A stretch of DNA of 45,006 nucleotides from Rhodoplanes elegans (GTDB lineage Bacteria; Pseudomonadota; Alphaproteobacteria; Rhizobiales; Xanthobacteraceae). The stretch spans positions 1 to 45,006 of the forward strand of contig NZ_NHSK01000143.1 of NCBI RefSeq assembly GCF_016653355.1. Direction: 5' to 3'. The notes beneath the pieces were generated by a model. That model made no database searches. It was not told where the DNA came from and saw nothing but the letters and a program-made list of their open reading frames with translations. Of the stretch, positions 26,004 to 38,023 are shown in pieces. Position 1 is the first letter of the stretch; every line of letters starts with the position of its first letter. The translations under genes and the position numbers were made by a program.

Positions 26004-28168
26004 CAGAACTTCGCCTGCAGGCCGACCAGCATCTCGCGGCCCGGCATCGAGGTGCCGCAACCGCCGTTCTGCCATTTCGGATTGGCGATGCAGGGCGTCT
26101 GGTCGAGCGCGAAAAAGATCGGGTTCTCGTTCACGTCGAACAGATTGTTGATGGTGGCGAAGAGCTTCACATTGGCCGTGAGGGCGATTTCCCCGCGCAG
26201 ATTCCACACCCAGAACGGATCCTTCTGGTAGACTGTGGTGTTGCGCACCTGGCCCGGGATCAGGAGATACTCCTCGCTGGCGTACCACATCGGCCCGCGC
26301 AGCACGCCGGTGACCTGGACCAGCCAGTCCTTCCACGGCCCGCCGGTCTGGCCGAAGCGGGTGCCCACCGCCGCCTGGTACTGGTACATGCGGGTCGCCT
26401 TGTCGGTCCCGGCCGCGACCGGCGCACCCTCGTCGCGCATCTCGAAATTGTAGGCGCCGTTGGCCCACAGGCTCCAGCGCCACGTCCCGGGATTGCGGTC
26501 GAGCACCTTGAACATGTCGGCATCGGCCTGCAGCTCGATGCCGCGCACCCGGATGTCCCCCGGGTTGTTGATGTAGTCCGACGTGTTGGCAACGCCGGTG
26601 CGCGACTTGGTCGTTATGCGGTTCGAGATGGTGTTCTGGAACAGCGCGAGATCGACGCGCCAGCCGCTGCGCATGAAGGTGGTGCCGACCTCGTACTGCG
26701 CGGCGGTCTCGGGCGTCAGATCCGGATTGCCGAAGGTGCGGCCGCCGCCGACCGCCGTGAAGTCGGCCGCGAGCTCCGAGGCGGTCGGCGCCCGGAAGCC
26801 GGTCGAGGTGCCGGCGCGCCACGACCACCAGTCCAGCATCTTGTACGTCGCGCCGGCCGAGTAGGTGGTCGCCTGATAGTCCGCGGTGCGGCTCCGCTGC
26901 GCGGCGAGGTTGGGGGTCGGGTCGAGCGAGGTCTGGCCATAGGTCTGGCGCACGCCGCCGCGCACCACCACGCGGTCGTCGAACAGTTTTTGGGAGTCCT
27001 CCGTGTAGAACGCCCAGACGGCCTCGGTCTGATTGTAGTCGTAGGGCGCGATCTGGCCCTGCGAGGCGATCGGGCTGCCGGGCAGATAGACGCGGGTGCG
27101 GTCGGACCGCAGCCAGCTGTTCTCCCAGTCGAGACCGAGAATCAGCTCGTTGCCGCTCCACGGGGTGACGCGCGGCACGAAGCGGGTGCCGACGATGTCG
27201 AGATGGCGCTCGTTGCGGTCGCTCGACGTGCCCTTCACCGGGGTGTTGCCGCTGGCGATGGTCGGCGACGCCCACTTGAACACGTCGACGTCCGACACGG
27301 CGTAGGTCTGCAGCATCCAGCGCGCCCAGCCGTCCGGCACCTTGCCGTCCCAGACGACGTCGAGCGACCGGTTCCAGCGATCGTCCTGCGAGAAAATGTT
27401 GGCGGTCGAGCCGCGGAAGCCGGCGTCGTAGATGCCGTCGCTGCGGATCGCGATGTCGAGCCGCTGGTTCGGATCGATCTGCAGGCCGAAGGCACCCGAC
27501 GCGCCGGCGCGCTTCCAGGACGTGTTCAGCTCCTTGGCGCCGCCGCCGACCCGATAGTTGTCGCTCTTGCCGCCCGAGAGGCCGACATACCAGTCGACCT
27601 CCTTATAGACGCCGCCGTTCTGCGCCTTGCCGCGGATCTGGCCGAACGAGCCGCCGCTCGTCTCGAGCAGCGTGCCGGGCGCGGTGCGACCGGTCTTCAT
27701 GATGATGTTGATGACGCCGCCGATGTTCTGGCTGCCGTAGAGCACCGAGGCGGGCCCGCGCACCACCTCGATGCGCTCGACGTCGTTGGACGAGAGCTTC
27801 GAGAGATTGGCCGTGCCGGCGCGCCGGCCGTTGATCAGCACCAGCACCTGGCCCTTGAAGTCGCGGCCCTGGCCGTCGCTCGCCGCGCCGCGGATGTTCA
27901 TCGAGGTCTGGGCCGGGCTCCATTCGCTGAAGAAGCCGACGGCGTTCTCGGACAGCAGCTCGGTCACCGAGCGGGCGGCCGAGTTCTTGATCTTCTCCTG
28001 GTCGATGACCTGGATGGTCTCGGGGATCTGCTCCCGCGGCTCCGGACGGCCGGTCGCGGTGACGACCAGCTCGTCGAGGGCGACGTTCTGGGCGCGCGCG
28101 GCGTCGGCGACGACGAGCGACAGCGTGGCGAGGCCGGCCGAGGCGGCGAGATGGACGAGCCGGTTCAT
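26003..28168 (-). CDS. btuB: TonB-dependent outer-membrane receptor (BtuB-like)
   Basis: A 721-residue outer-membrane gated channel, probably for cobalamin. It has a signal peptide ending ADAARA (26), a TonB box LDELVVTAT (31-39), a plug domain with NIRGAASDGQGRDF, VLVLINGRRAGTANL, VERIEVVRGPASVLYGSQN and GGVINIIMKTG, and a beta barrel ending in a terminal Phe (GLQAKF). The TGFRAPTASEL and FATINNLFDVNENP motifs near the end are typical. It is longer than the enteric BtuB of about 600 residues. ATG 28168 overlaps the methyltransferase stop as ATGA. A zinc-regulated receptor is an alternative because of the Zur-like site upstream. Confidence 0.85.
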   Translation of the reverse strand: MNRLVHLAASAGLATLSLVVADAARAQNVALDELVVTATGRPEPREQIPETIQVIDQEKIKNSAARSVTELLSENAVGFFSEWSPAQTSMNIRGAASDGQGRDFKGQVLVLINGRRAGTANLSKLSSNDVERIEVVRGPASVLYGSQNIGGVINIIMKTGRTAPGTLLETSGGSFGQIRGKAQNGGVYKEVDWYVGLSGGKSDNYRVGGGAKELNTSWKRAGASGAFGLQIDPNQRLDIAIRSDGIYDAGFRGSTANIFSQDDRWNRSLDVVWDGKVPDGWARWMLQTYAVSDVDVFKWASPTIASGNTPVKGTSSDRNERHLDIVGTRFVPRVTPWSGNELILGLDWENSWLRSDRTRVYLPGSPIASQGQIAPYDYNQTEAVWAFYTEDSQKLFDDRVVVRGGVRQTYGQTSLDPTPNLAAQRSRTADYQATTYSAGATYKMLDWWSWRAGTSTGFRAPTASELAADFTAVGGGRTFGNPDLTPETAAQYEVGTTFMRSGWRVDLALFQNTISNRITTKSRTGVANTSDYINNPGDIRVRGIELQADADMFKVLDRNPGTWRWSLWANGAYNFEMRDEGAPVAAGTDKATRMYQYQAAVGTRFGQTGGPWKDWLVQVTGVLRGPMWYASEEYLLIPGQVRNTTVYQKDPFWVWNLRGEIALTANVKLFATINNLFDVNENPIFFALDQTPCIANPKWQNGGCGTSMPGREMLVGLQAKF

Positions 28169-28887
28169 GCGAGCCTCCACACCAGCACGGCCGACACTTT
28201 TTCCACTTCGAGGCGTGGCCCGTCCGGCCCGTGGATCAGTTGCGCGGCGAGATGGTCGCGAAGTGCCGGGCGCCGCGGGTCCTCGGGCGAAAAGCCGAGC
28301 CGATCGGCGAGATGCGTCGCGATCGCGCCGAGGTCGTCGATCGGCAGCGCGAACGTCCAGGCGACTTGCTCGATCACGTCGGGCCGGTCCTCCGGAGCGA
28401 GCCCGGCCAGCACCTTGTCGACGCCCGGCGTCGTGTCCTCGCCGTGCCACTCCGGCGGCAGGCAGGCGGCGAGGCAGAGGCCGCGCGGCCCGTGCTGGGC
28501 CGGCACGATCCACACGATCGTCCGTCGCGCCCAGGCGCGGCAGCGCGCCAGGAAGTCGGCGGGTGCCGACATGGGCGCCGGGATGTTGGCGGCCAGCACG
28601 GTGTCGAAGCCGCGCGCGGGCAGGGCGGCGTCCTGCCAGTCGCAGCCGTGCACGACCGGGCCGTCGGCGAGCGCGGCGAGCCGCGCCTGCATCACCGGCG
28701 CGGGCTCGACCGCCGTCCACGCCGCGGCGGGATCGCGCAGCGCGCCGCCGAGCTGGCCGCCGCCGGCGCCGATGTCGAGGAGATCGCCGACCGCCGGCAC
28801 ATGACGGCGGACGACCGGGGCGACTTTCGTCACGTAGTCGGAGGCGTCGATGCCGGCCGCGTAGAGGCCGAGGGGATCGATGGGCAT
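28165..28887 (-). CDS. Class I SAM-dependent methyltransferase of the corrinoid uptake operon
   Basis: A 240-residue Rossmann-type methyltransferase with motif I LLDIGAGGGQLGG (36-48), an acidic AVEP after strand two, GCDWQDAALPARGFDTVLAANIP (motif II/III region) and PEDRPDVIEQVAWTF later. The target is unknown. It is translationally coupled to the TonB receptor. ATG 28887 has only a weak Shine-Dalgarno. The frame stays open and G/C-rich at third positions (54 of 60 codons) up to ATG 29067, which has GGTGGGG upstream; that start would give 300 residues with a Cys/His-rich extension (GHACC, PAC, VPCPHH). Its role in cobalamin uptake or modification is not established. Confidence 0.75.
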   Translation of the reverse strand: MPIDPLGLYAAGIDASDYVTKVAPVVRRHVPAVGDLLDIGAGGGQLGGALRDPAAAWTAVEPAPVMQARLAALADGPVVHGCDWQDAALPARGFDTVLAANIPAPMSAPADFLARCRAWARRTIVWIVPAQHGPRGLCLAACLPPEWHGEDTTPGVDKVLAGLAPEDRPDVIEQVAWTFALPIDDLGAIATHLADRLGFSPEDPRRPALRDHLAAQLIHGPDGPRLEVEKVSAVLVWRLA

Positions 28888-29117
28888 GCGGGGCTCGTCG
28901 GCAGGGCGATGGTGCGGGCAGGGGACGGAGGAGATCGACGGTGCCGTGTCGGTCTCGGCCGCCGTGCAGGCCGGCGCCGCCGGCGGACAGCAGGCGTGGC
29001 CGAGGCGCGTGCGCGGCCGCTGGCCGGCCCCGCGCGAGGCCGGCGACAATCCGAAGCTCCGTGTCATGATGGTCCCCACCACGGCCCTGCGCGTCGGTGC
29101 GTGGCCGCGTCCTTCGA

Positions 29118-29153
29118 GTAATGTAATAACATTACACGAGAGGGGAGTGTCAA
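29118..29153 (-). promoter_or_regulatory. Internal promoter with a Zur-like operator, uptake operon
   Basis: On the minus strand TTGACA (29153-29148) is followed after 16 bases by TGTTAT (29131-29126). The -10 lies inside an AT-rich dyad, GTAATGTAATAACATTAC on the plus strand (29118-29135), with perfect seven-base arms GTAATGT/ACATTAC. From memory this matches the operator type reported for alphaproteobacterial Zur, the zinc repressor. The start site would be near 29119, some 50 bases before ATG 29067. No zur gene is in the window. Confidence 0.6.
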
Positions 29154-29417
29154 TCACGGACGGGTTGCGTCGCGGACGGCGGGCGACGTGATGGCGCAGC
29201 GGCAACACCGCGGTGGCCGGGGCGCGATGGATGGGGATGGAGTAACGACCAAGGGTCGCGCCGGGATGCGGCGCGTCGGGGCGGGCGGGCACGAGAATCA
29301 CCTCGCAGCGGGTCGTGGCACGTCACCGCGACGAGGTCGGTCCGGCCGTGCGACGCACGTCCGGCTCGGCCACCCTCGGTACACCCCGACCGACGGCTCC
29401 GCGTGTGACCACGGCTG

Positions 29418-29568
29418 ACGGCAGGTCTCCTGGCTCGCGGGTCGTGGCCCTCCGTCGCCTTCCCGGGTGCGAGAGCCCCAGTGGACCAATGACGAAAGAC
29501 TCGCCGCTCACAGTTGCGGGGGCAGCCACGGCATCCGGCCTGCGCCGTCACCGTGTTCCCTTTTGATC
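29418..29568 (-). ncRNA. Cobalamin riboswitch upstream of the corrinoid uptake operon
   Basis: Minus-strand blocks in order: AAAAGGGAACACGG, GGCTGCCCCCGCAACTGTGA followed by GCGG, TCCACTGG, CGGGAAGGC and GAGCCAGGAGACCTGCC. It is some 350 bases from ATG 29067 and 530 bases from ATG 28887, much farther than the other two riboswitches are from their genes. The space between holds a hairpin at 29342-29364 and the Zur-like promoter. Between 28888 and 29417 no separate gene is convincing. Confidence 0.93.
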
Positions 29569-29590
29569 CCGTGAGGGAACCGTCGAGGGC

Positions 29591-29620
29591 ACCGTAGAAG
29601 CCGGCTAATCCGGCTGTCAA
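29591..29620 (-). promoter_or_regulatory. Promoter candidate for the third riboswitch transcript
   Basis: An exact TTGACA on the minus strand (29620-29615) with a weak -10, TACGGT, 18 bases on (29596-29591), some 20 bases before the riboswitch. The bases after the -35, GCCGG..AGCCGGCTTC, closely resemble those after the TTGACA at 22680. Confidence 0.4.
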
Positions 29621-29676
29621 TTCGGGTGGGGGCATTCTTCCCCCGTGTTGCAGAATCGGCACGGGGCGCCCCCGCA

Positions 29677-29706
29677 TTGACGGGCCGCGCGGCGCGCCCG
29701 TATCAG
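29677..29706 (+). promoter_or_regulatory. Promoter candidate for cobL-cobE-cobM-cobB
   Basis: TTGACG (29677-29682) and TATCAG (29701-29706), 18 bases apart, about 60 bases before the TTG start of cobL. It is divergent from the riboswitch transcript of the uptake operon. No riboswitch is seen on this strand. Confidence 0.4.
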
Positions 29707-29766
29707 TCCGCCCGACCGGGCCGCGTCTCTTGGAGACGTCGTGCCCGAAGGACCGAGGACGCGACG

Positions 29767-31014
29767 TTGGATCTCCAGGCGCTCGAAACAGTGTCGTCCG
29801 AATCGCCCGCCCGCTGGCTGGCGCTGGTCGGCATCGGCGAGGACGGCGTCGATGGTCTCACCGAAGCCGCCAAGGCGTTGGTGCGCTCGGCCGCCCTGGT
29901 GGTCGGCGGCGACCGGCATCTGGCCCTCGCGGCCGCGCTGATCCACGGACAAAGCCTCGCGTGGCCGCGGCCGATGACGCTGGCGTTTCCGGAGATCGTC
30001 GCCCATCGCGGCCGGCCCGTCGTCGTGCTGGCGAGCGGCGACCCGTTCCATTACGGCGTCGGCCGCATGCTGGCCGGGATCGTCGCGCCCGCGGAAATTC
30101 TGAGCCTGCCGCAGCCGTCGAGCTTCAGCCTCGCGGCGTCGCGGCTCGCCTGGTCGCTGCCCGATCTGACGCCGGTGACGCTGCACGGAAGGCCACTGGA
30201 AACGATCATCCGCCACCTGCAGCCGGGCGCAAGAATTCTCGCGCTCTCCTGGGACGAGACGACGCCGAGAAAGCTCGCCGACCTGTTGGTGGCGCGCGGC
30301 CTGGGCGACAGCCGCATCCACGTGCTGGAGGCGCTCGGCGGCCCACGCGAGCGGGTTCGGCACGCGCCCGCCTCCGGCTTCGACCTGGAAGACATCGATC
30401 CGCTCAACCTGATCGGGATCGAGGTGATCGCGGCGGCGGACGCGACCGTGCTGCCGCTCGCGCCGGGGCTCGACGACGCGCTGTTCGAGAGCGACGGCCA
30501 GCTCACCAAGCGCGACATCCGCGCCGTGACGCTGTCGGCGCTGGCCCCGCGCCAGGGCGAGCTTCTGTGGGACGTCGGGCTCGGCGCCGGCTCGATCGCG
30601 ATCGAGTGGCTGCTGCGCCATCCCGCCATGAAGGCGATCGGCATCGAGGAGCGTGCCGAACGCGCCGCCCGCGCCGCCCGCAACGCCGCGGCGCTCGGCA
30701 CGCCCGACCTGCGCATCGTCGAAGGCCGCGCGCCGGAGGCGCTGAACGGGCTCCCGGTACCCGACGCCGTGTTCGTCGGCGGCGGCTTCTCCGACGACGG
30801 TGTGTTCGACGCGGTGTGGTCTGCCCTGAAGCCGGGCGGGCGGCTGGTCGTCAACGCCGTCGCGCTGGAGACCGAGGCGCGGCTGTTCGCGCTGTATGCG
30901 CAGCACGGCGGCGAGCTCCTGCGTCTCCAGGTGTCGCGGGCCGAGCCGGTCGGCACCATGACGGGCTGGCGACCGGCCATGCCGGTCACCCAATGGCGGG
31001 TGAGAAAGCCGTGA
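29767..31014 (+). CDS. cobL: Precorrin-6Y C5,C15-methyltransferase (decarboxylating)
   Basis: Methylates C5 and C15 of precorrin-6B and removes the acetate carboxyl at C12, giving precorrin-8x. The 415-residue protein fuses a CbiE-like half (VGIGEDGVDGL at 21-31, VLASGDPFHYGVGR at 87-100) to a CbiT-like half with SAM motif LLWDVGLGAGSIAIEWL (266-282) and FVGGGFSDDGVFDAVW. TTG 29767 is chosen because GAGGA lies seven bases upstream and the length then matches known CobL (about 413). The frame is open further upstream to 29626 but has no good start. It shares one base (TGATG) with cobE. Confidence 0.93.
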   Translation: MDLQALETVSSESPARWLALVGIGEDGVDGLTEAAKALVRSAALVVGGDRHLALAAALIHGQSLAWPRPMTLAFPEIVAHRGRPVVVLASGDPFHYGVGRMLAGIVAPAEILSLPQPSSFSLAASRLAWSLPDLTPVTLHGRPLETIIRHLQPGARILALSWDETTPRKLADLLVARGLGDSRIHVLEALGGPRERVRHAPASGFDLEDIDPLNLIGIEVIAAADATVLPLAPGLDDALFESDGQLTKRDIRAVTLSALAPRQGELLWDVGLGAGSIAIEWLLRHPAMKAIGIEERAERAARAARNAAALGTPDLRIVEGRAPEALNGLPVPDAVFVGGGFSDDGVFDAVWSALKPGGRLVVNAVALETEARLFALYAQHGGELLRLQVSRAEPVGTMTGWRPAMPVTQWRVRKP

Positions 31015-31394
31015 TGGTCGCCGGCGTGGGATTTCGCAAGGGCACGTCGGCCGCCGACATTCTCGTCGTAGTGCGAAACGCCTGCGCGGCGGCGGGCGTG
31101 GACGTGAACGAGACCGACGCGCTCGCCACGGCCGACTTCAAGGCCGCCGACGCCGGCGTGATCGAGGCCGCGCAGACGCTCGGCCTGCCGTTGGTCGCCT
31201 GTGTGCGTGAAAAGCTCGCCCAAGTGAGCGACCGCGTTCTCACCCGGTCCGAGACCGTCGAGGCGGCGGTCGGCGTGCCGTCGGTCGCCGAGGCGGCGGC
31301 GCTCGTGGCGGCTGGGCGAAACGCGACACTGCTCGCTCCCCGCGTCGCAGTGAAGAACGCCACCTGCGCCCTCGCCATCGGAGACGGCCCGTGA
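31014..31394 (+). CDS. cobE: Cobalamin biosynthesis protein CobE (CbiG C-terminal-like)
   Basis: A 126-residue homologue of the C-terminal domain of CbiG. It shows [11 protein letters not shown] at the start, [12 protein letters not shown] in the middle and [12 protein letters not shown] and KNATCALA towards the end. CbiG opens the lactone and releases the C2 fragment in the anaerobic route; CobE's function in the aerobic route is not settled. Its presence beside CbiD, the enzyme that normally acts after CbiG, is suggestive. ATG 31014 overlaps the cobL stop by one base, and the stop overlaps cobM as GTGA. Confidence 0.9.
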   Translation: MVAGVGFRKGTSAADILVVVRNACAAAGVDVNETDALATADFKAADAGVIEAAQTLGLPLVACVREKLAQVSDRVLTRSETVEAAVGVPSVAEAAALVAAGRNATLLAPRVAVKNATCALAIGDGP

Positions 31395-32152
31395 CCATCC
31401 ATTTCATCGGCGCCGGCCCCGGCGCGCCGGATCTGATCACGGTGCGCGGACGTGATCTGCTCGGAAAATGCCCGGTGTGCCTCTATGCCGGCTCGCTGGT
31501 GCCGAAGGCGCTCCTCGACCATTGCCCGCCGGGCGCCCGCATCGTCGACACGGCGCCGATGTCGCTCGACGAGATCGCGCAGGAGTTCGTCCGGGCGACC
31601 GAGGCCGGGCAGGACGTGGCGCGGCTGCACTCGGGTGATCTGTCGGTGTGGAGCGCGCTCGGCGAGCAGCTCCGCCGGCTCGATGCCCTGACGATTCCCT
31701 ACACGGTGACGCCCGGCGTGCCGTCCTTCGCGGCGGCGGCCGCGGCGCTCGGGCGCGAGCTGACGCTGCCCGAGGTCGCCCAGTCGGTGGTGCTGACACG
31801 GACGTCCGGCCGCGCCTCGGCGATGCCGGACAGCGAAAACCTCGCGGCGTTCGCGGCGACGCGCGCGACGCTCGCCATCCACCTCTCGATCCATGTGCTG
31901 GACAAGCTCGTCGCCGAGTTGACGCCGTTCTACGGCGAGGACTGCCCGGTCGCGATCGTCTTCCGGGCGAGCTGGCCGGACGAGCGCATCCTTCGCGGGA
32001 CGCTTCGCACCATCGTGGCGCAGGCGGCCGAGAGCCCGATGGAGCGCACCGCTCTGGTGCTGGTCGGTGCCGCGCTCGGCGGCGATCTGGTGCGGGAAAG
32101 CGCCCTCTACAGCGTCGACTACCAGCGCCGTTTTCGCGGACGCGGCGAATGA
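31391..32152 (+). CDS. cobM: Precorrin-4 C11-methyltransferase
   Basis: Transfers a methyl group to C11 of precorrin-4, giving precorrin-5. The 253-residue protein begins [17 protein letters not shown] and contains [38 protein letters not shown] and [13 protein letters not shown], all typical of CobM/CbiF. The start is GTG 31391 in a GTGA overlap with cobE, and the end overlaps cobB as ATGA. Confidence 0.95.
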   Translation: MTIHFIGAGPGAPDLITVRGRDLLGKCPVCLYAGSLVPKALLDHCPPGARIVDTAPMSLDEIAQEFVRATEAGQDVARLHSGDLSVWSALGEQLRRLDALTIPYTVTPGVPSFAAAAAALGRELTLPEVAQSVVLTRTSGRASAMPDSENLAAFAATRATLAIHLSIHVLDKLVAELTPFYGEDCPVAIVFRASWPDERILRGTLRTIVAQAAESPMERTALVLVGAALGGDLVRESALYSVDYQRRFRGRGE

Positions 32153-33468
32153 ACATGCGAGGCCTTCTCGTCGCGGCGCCGCGCTCGGGCTCGGGCAAGA
32201 CGACCATCGCGCTCGGGTTGATGCGGGCGCTGCGCCGGCGCGGGTTTGCCGTGCAGCCGTTCAAGTGCGGGCCCGACTACATCGACCCCGCCTGGCACAA
32301 GGCCGCGGCCGGGCGCGACAGCCTCAATCTCGACTCCTGGGCGATGCGGCCGGCGCTGCTGCGCGGGCTGGTCGGCGCCGCCGGGCCGGGCGCCGACCTC
32401 GCGATCGTCGAGGGCGTGATGGGCCTGTTCGACGGCGTCGCGACGGCGGGGCAGGCGGGGCGGGGCGCCTCCGCCGACATCGCGGCGCTGACCGGCTGGC
32501 CCGTGCTCCTGGTGCTCGACGTCGCCGGCCAGACCGAGACGGCGGCGGCCGTGGCGCTCGGCTGCGCCCGCTACCGTACCGACGTGGGCGTTGCCGGCGT
32601 CATCCTCAACCGGGTCGCCAGCGAGCGTCACCTCGCCCTGGTCGCCCCGCCGATCGAGGCGCTCGGCATCCCGGTCTTCGGCGCGGTGTTTCGCGACGAC
32701 CGCCTCGCGCTCCCGGAACGCCATCTCGGGCTCGTCCAGGCGGTCGAGCGTGACGATCTCGACGTCCATCTCGATCGCATCGCCGACACCGTCTCGGCCC
32801 GGCTCGATCTGGAGAAGATCATCGCGGCGGCGCGGCCCGGCGTGATCACGTCGGACGACGCCGACGCGGCGTCGCTCCCGCCGCCCGGCCAAAAAGTCGC
32901 GCTGGCTCGCGATGCGGCCTTCTCGTTCATGTACCCGCATCTGATTCGCGCTTGGCGAAAGGCCGGCGCCGAGATCGTTCCGTTCTCGCCGCTCGCCGAC
33001 GAGGCTCCTGATCACGACGCGGATTCCGTCTGGCTGCCCGGCGGCTATCCCGAGCTGCATGCCGGGAAGCTCGCGTCGGCGGCGCGGTTCAACTCCGGCA
33101 CGTTGGCGGCGGCCGAGCGCGGCGCAAAAATCCACGGCGAGTGCGGGGGCTTCATGATGCTGGGGCAGGGCCTCGTCGACGCCGACGGCACCCGCCACGC
33201 GATGCTCGGCCTGCTCGGGCTGGAGACGTCGTTCGCGCGGAGAAAACTCCACCTCGGTTACCGCCGCGCGATCCTGAAAAGCGACAGCGTCCTCGGCGCC
33301 ACCGGCGCAACGCTCCACGGCCACGAGTTCCATTATGCTACGACGCTCGCCTGCCCGGACGAGGCGCTCGCCGACTGCTTCGATGCGACAGGCGCCGCCG
33401 TGGCCGAGAGCGGAGCACGCCGTGGCAACGTGACTGGCACGTTCTTTCACGTCATCGACCGCGGGTGA
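32149..33468 (+). CDS. cobB: Hydrogenobyrinic acid a,c-diamide synthase (glutamine-hydrolysing)
   Basis: Amidates side chains a and c of hydrogenobyrinic acid before cobalt insertion. The 439-residue protein has an N-terminal ATP-binding [10 protein letters not shown] (10-19), [10 protein letters not shown] (38-47), [10 protein letters not shown] (87-96), and a C-terminal amidotransferase domain with nucleophile Cys332 in [10 protein letters not shown] and a GHEFHYAT segment. [19 protein letters not shown] is the usual linker motif. ATG 32149 overlaps cobM; a second ATG is six bases on. It closes the cobL-cobE-cobM-cobB operon. CbiA for cobyrinate is the anaerobic counterpart; the pathway context favours CobB. 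Confidence 0.94.
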   Translation: MNMRGLLVAAPRSGSGKTTIALGLMRALRRRGFAVQPFKCGPDYIDPAWHKAAAGRDSLNLDSWAMRPALLRGLVGAAGPGADLAIVEGVMGLFDGVATAGQAGRGASADIAALTGWPVLLVLDVAGQTETAAAVALGCARYRTDVGVAGVILNRVASERHLALVAPPIEALGIPVFGAVFRDDRLALPERHLGLVQAVERDDLDVHLDRIADTVSARLDLEKIIAAARPGVITSDDADAASLPPPGQKVALARDAAFSFMYPHLIRAWRKAGAEIVPFSPLADEAPDHDADSVWLPGGYPELHAGKLASAARFNSGTLAAAERGAKIHGECGGFMMLGQGLVDADGTRHAMLGLLGLETSFARRKLHLGYRRAILKSDSVLGATGATLHGHEFHYATTLACPDEALADCFDATGAAVAESGARRGNVTGTFFHVIDRG

Positions 33469-33494
33469 GATCGCGGTGCGGGCCGAATCCCCGG

Positions 33495-33610
33495 CTCGTC
33501 ATGGCCGGGCTTGTCCCGGCCATCCACGATCTTTTTGTCGGCACGCTGAAAGGACGTGGATGCCCGGCACAAGGCCGGGCATGACGGTGCTGAGTTTGCG
33601 AATGACGGTG
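33495..33610. repeat. Palindromic intergenic repeat, family C
   Basis: GTCATGGCCGGGCTTGTCCC with GGCCATCCACG on the left mirrors CGTGGATGCCCGGC with ACAAGGCCGGGCATGAC on the right, a hairpin of about 115 bases between convergent cobB and the RND permease gene. This element differs in sequence from families A, B and D. Confidence 0.8.
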
Positions 33611-33617
33611 TAATGCC

Positions 33618-36889
<3,272 letters not shown>

Positions 36890-36893
<4 letters not shown>

Positions 36894-38023
36894 GGCGTCA
36901 CCAGCCGGTCGCCGGGTACGAGGCCGGAGAGGATCTCCACCGCGTCCGGCTCGCCGGGGCGCCGGACGGTGCGGCCGCGCTGCACCGGAACGTCGATGGT
37001 GCCGCCGTTGCGCGAAAGCCTCACATAGTCGATGCCGAACCGCGTTGTCACGGCGGCGGCCGGCACCGTGACGGCGGTGCGCTCGCCGGCCGACACCCAG
37101 ACCCGGATGCGCTCGCCGACGAAGTAGTCGCCGAGCCCGTCGACGGCGGCGTCGGCGACGACGCGGCCGTCCTCGATCTGCGGATAGACCAGCCGCACCT
37201 TGCCGAACGTCGCCTCGCCGCGGCCGAGCGCCTCGCCGTCGATGCGCACCGGGTCGCCGGCCTTGAGGAACTTGGCGTGTCGCTCCGGCACGCGCAGGCG
37301 CAGCACGAAATTGGCCTCGGCGATCTGGGCGACAGGCTCGCCCGGCAGGATCACGGTGCCGGGCGTCACCGGCACCTTCAGCACCCGGCCGGCCGTGGGC
37401 GCCAGCACGGTGCCCTCGGCGAGCTGCTGCTCGATCACGGCGCGCTCGGCCCGGCGCGCCTTCAGGGCATTGTCGGCGACGTTGAAGGCGGTGCGCACCT
37501 CGTCGAGCCGCGAGCGCGCCACCGTGCCCTTGTCGAACAGGCTCTGGGTGCGCTCGAGATCGATGGTCGCCTGCGACACCTGGGCTTCGAGCCCGGCGAT
37601 CTGCGCATCGAGCGAGCGGGTCTGCAACATCAGCTTGTCGTCGCCGACCACCGCGACGGTCTGGCCCTGCTTCACCTCGTCGCCGTACCTCACCGCGAGC
37701 CGCACGACGGTGCCGCCGATGCGGGCGCGGGCCGGCACCACGTTGGCGCTCTCGACGGTCGCGAACACGGCCTTCTCGTCCGCCACGGCGGCCGACGCGA
37801 CCGTGAGCGTCCCCGCCTCGGACGAGGTCGCCGCGCCCCCGAGCAGCAACGCCAGCACGAAGGCGCGCACCACGGCGCGCTCCTTGTCGCCGAGGCGGGA
37901 GACGCCGGGGTCGGCGAGGCGCAGCGGCGCCCGGTCGGTGTCAGGCGTCGCGTGCTCCGCGGCCGGACGCGGACGGAACCGGCAGGCGCGGGGGGCGTCG
38001 GGGGCGGTCCCGGACACGGTCAT
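36890..38023 (-). CDS. RND efflux periplasmic adaptor (HlyD/AcrA family)
   Basis: The membrane-fusion partner of the RND permease. The 377-residue reading has a barrel-sandwich (lipoyl) half before and after a coiled-coil hairpin (IAGLEAQVSQATIDLERTQS to AVIEQQLAEG), TVLAPTAGRVLKVPVTPGTV, and a beta-barrel with LRLRVPERHAKFLKAGDPV. ATG 38023 overlaps the regulator stop. An internal GTG at 37873 with AAGGAG six bases upstream would start a normal signal peptide (VRAFVLALLLGGAATSSEA) and give 327 residues. Third-position G/C stays high in the first 50 codons, so I keep the longer form, but the shorter start is a serious alternative. Confidence 0.87.

Noticed and set aside
28888-29301. Further N-terminal extension of the methyltransferase to ATG 29301
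   Set aside because: The frame would pass through the AT-rich Zur-like promoter, where codon bias breaks down. Only the part from 29067 has coding-like third positions.
29342-29364. Hairpin CCGGCCGTGC/GCACGTCCGG as the terminator of the third riboswitch
   Set aside because: The stem has one mismatch, and no U-tract follows on the minus strand, so it cannot be called an intrinsic terminator with confidence.
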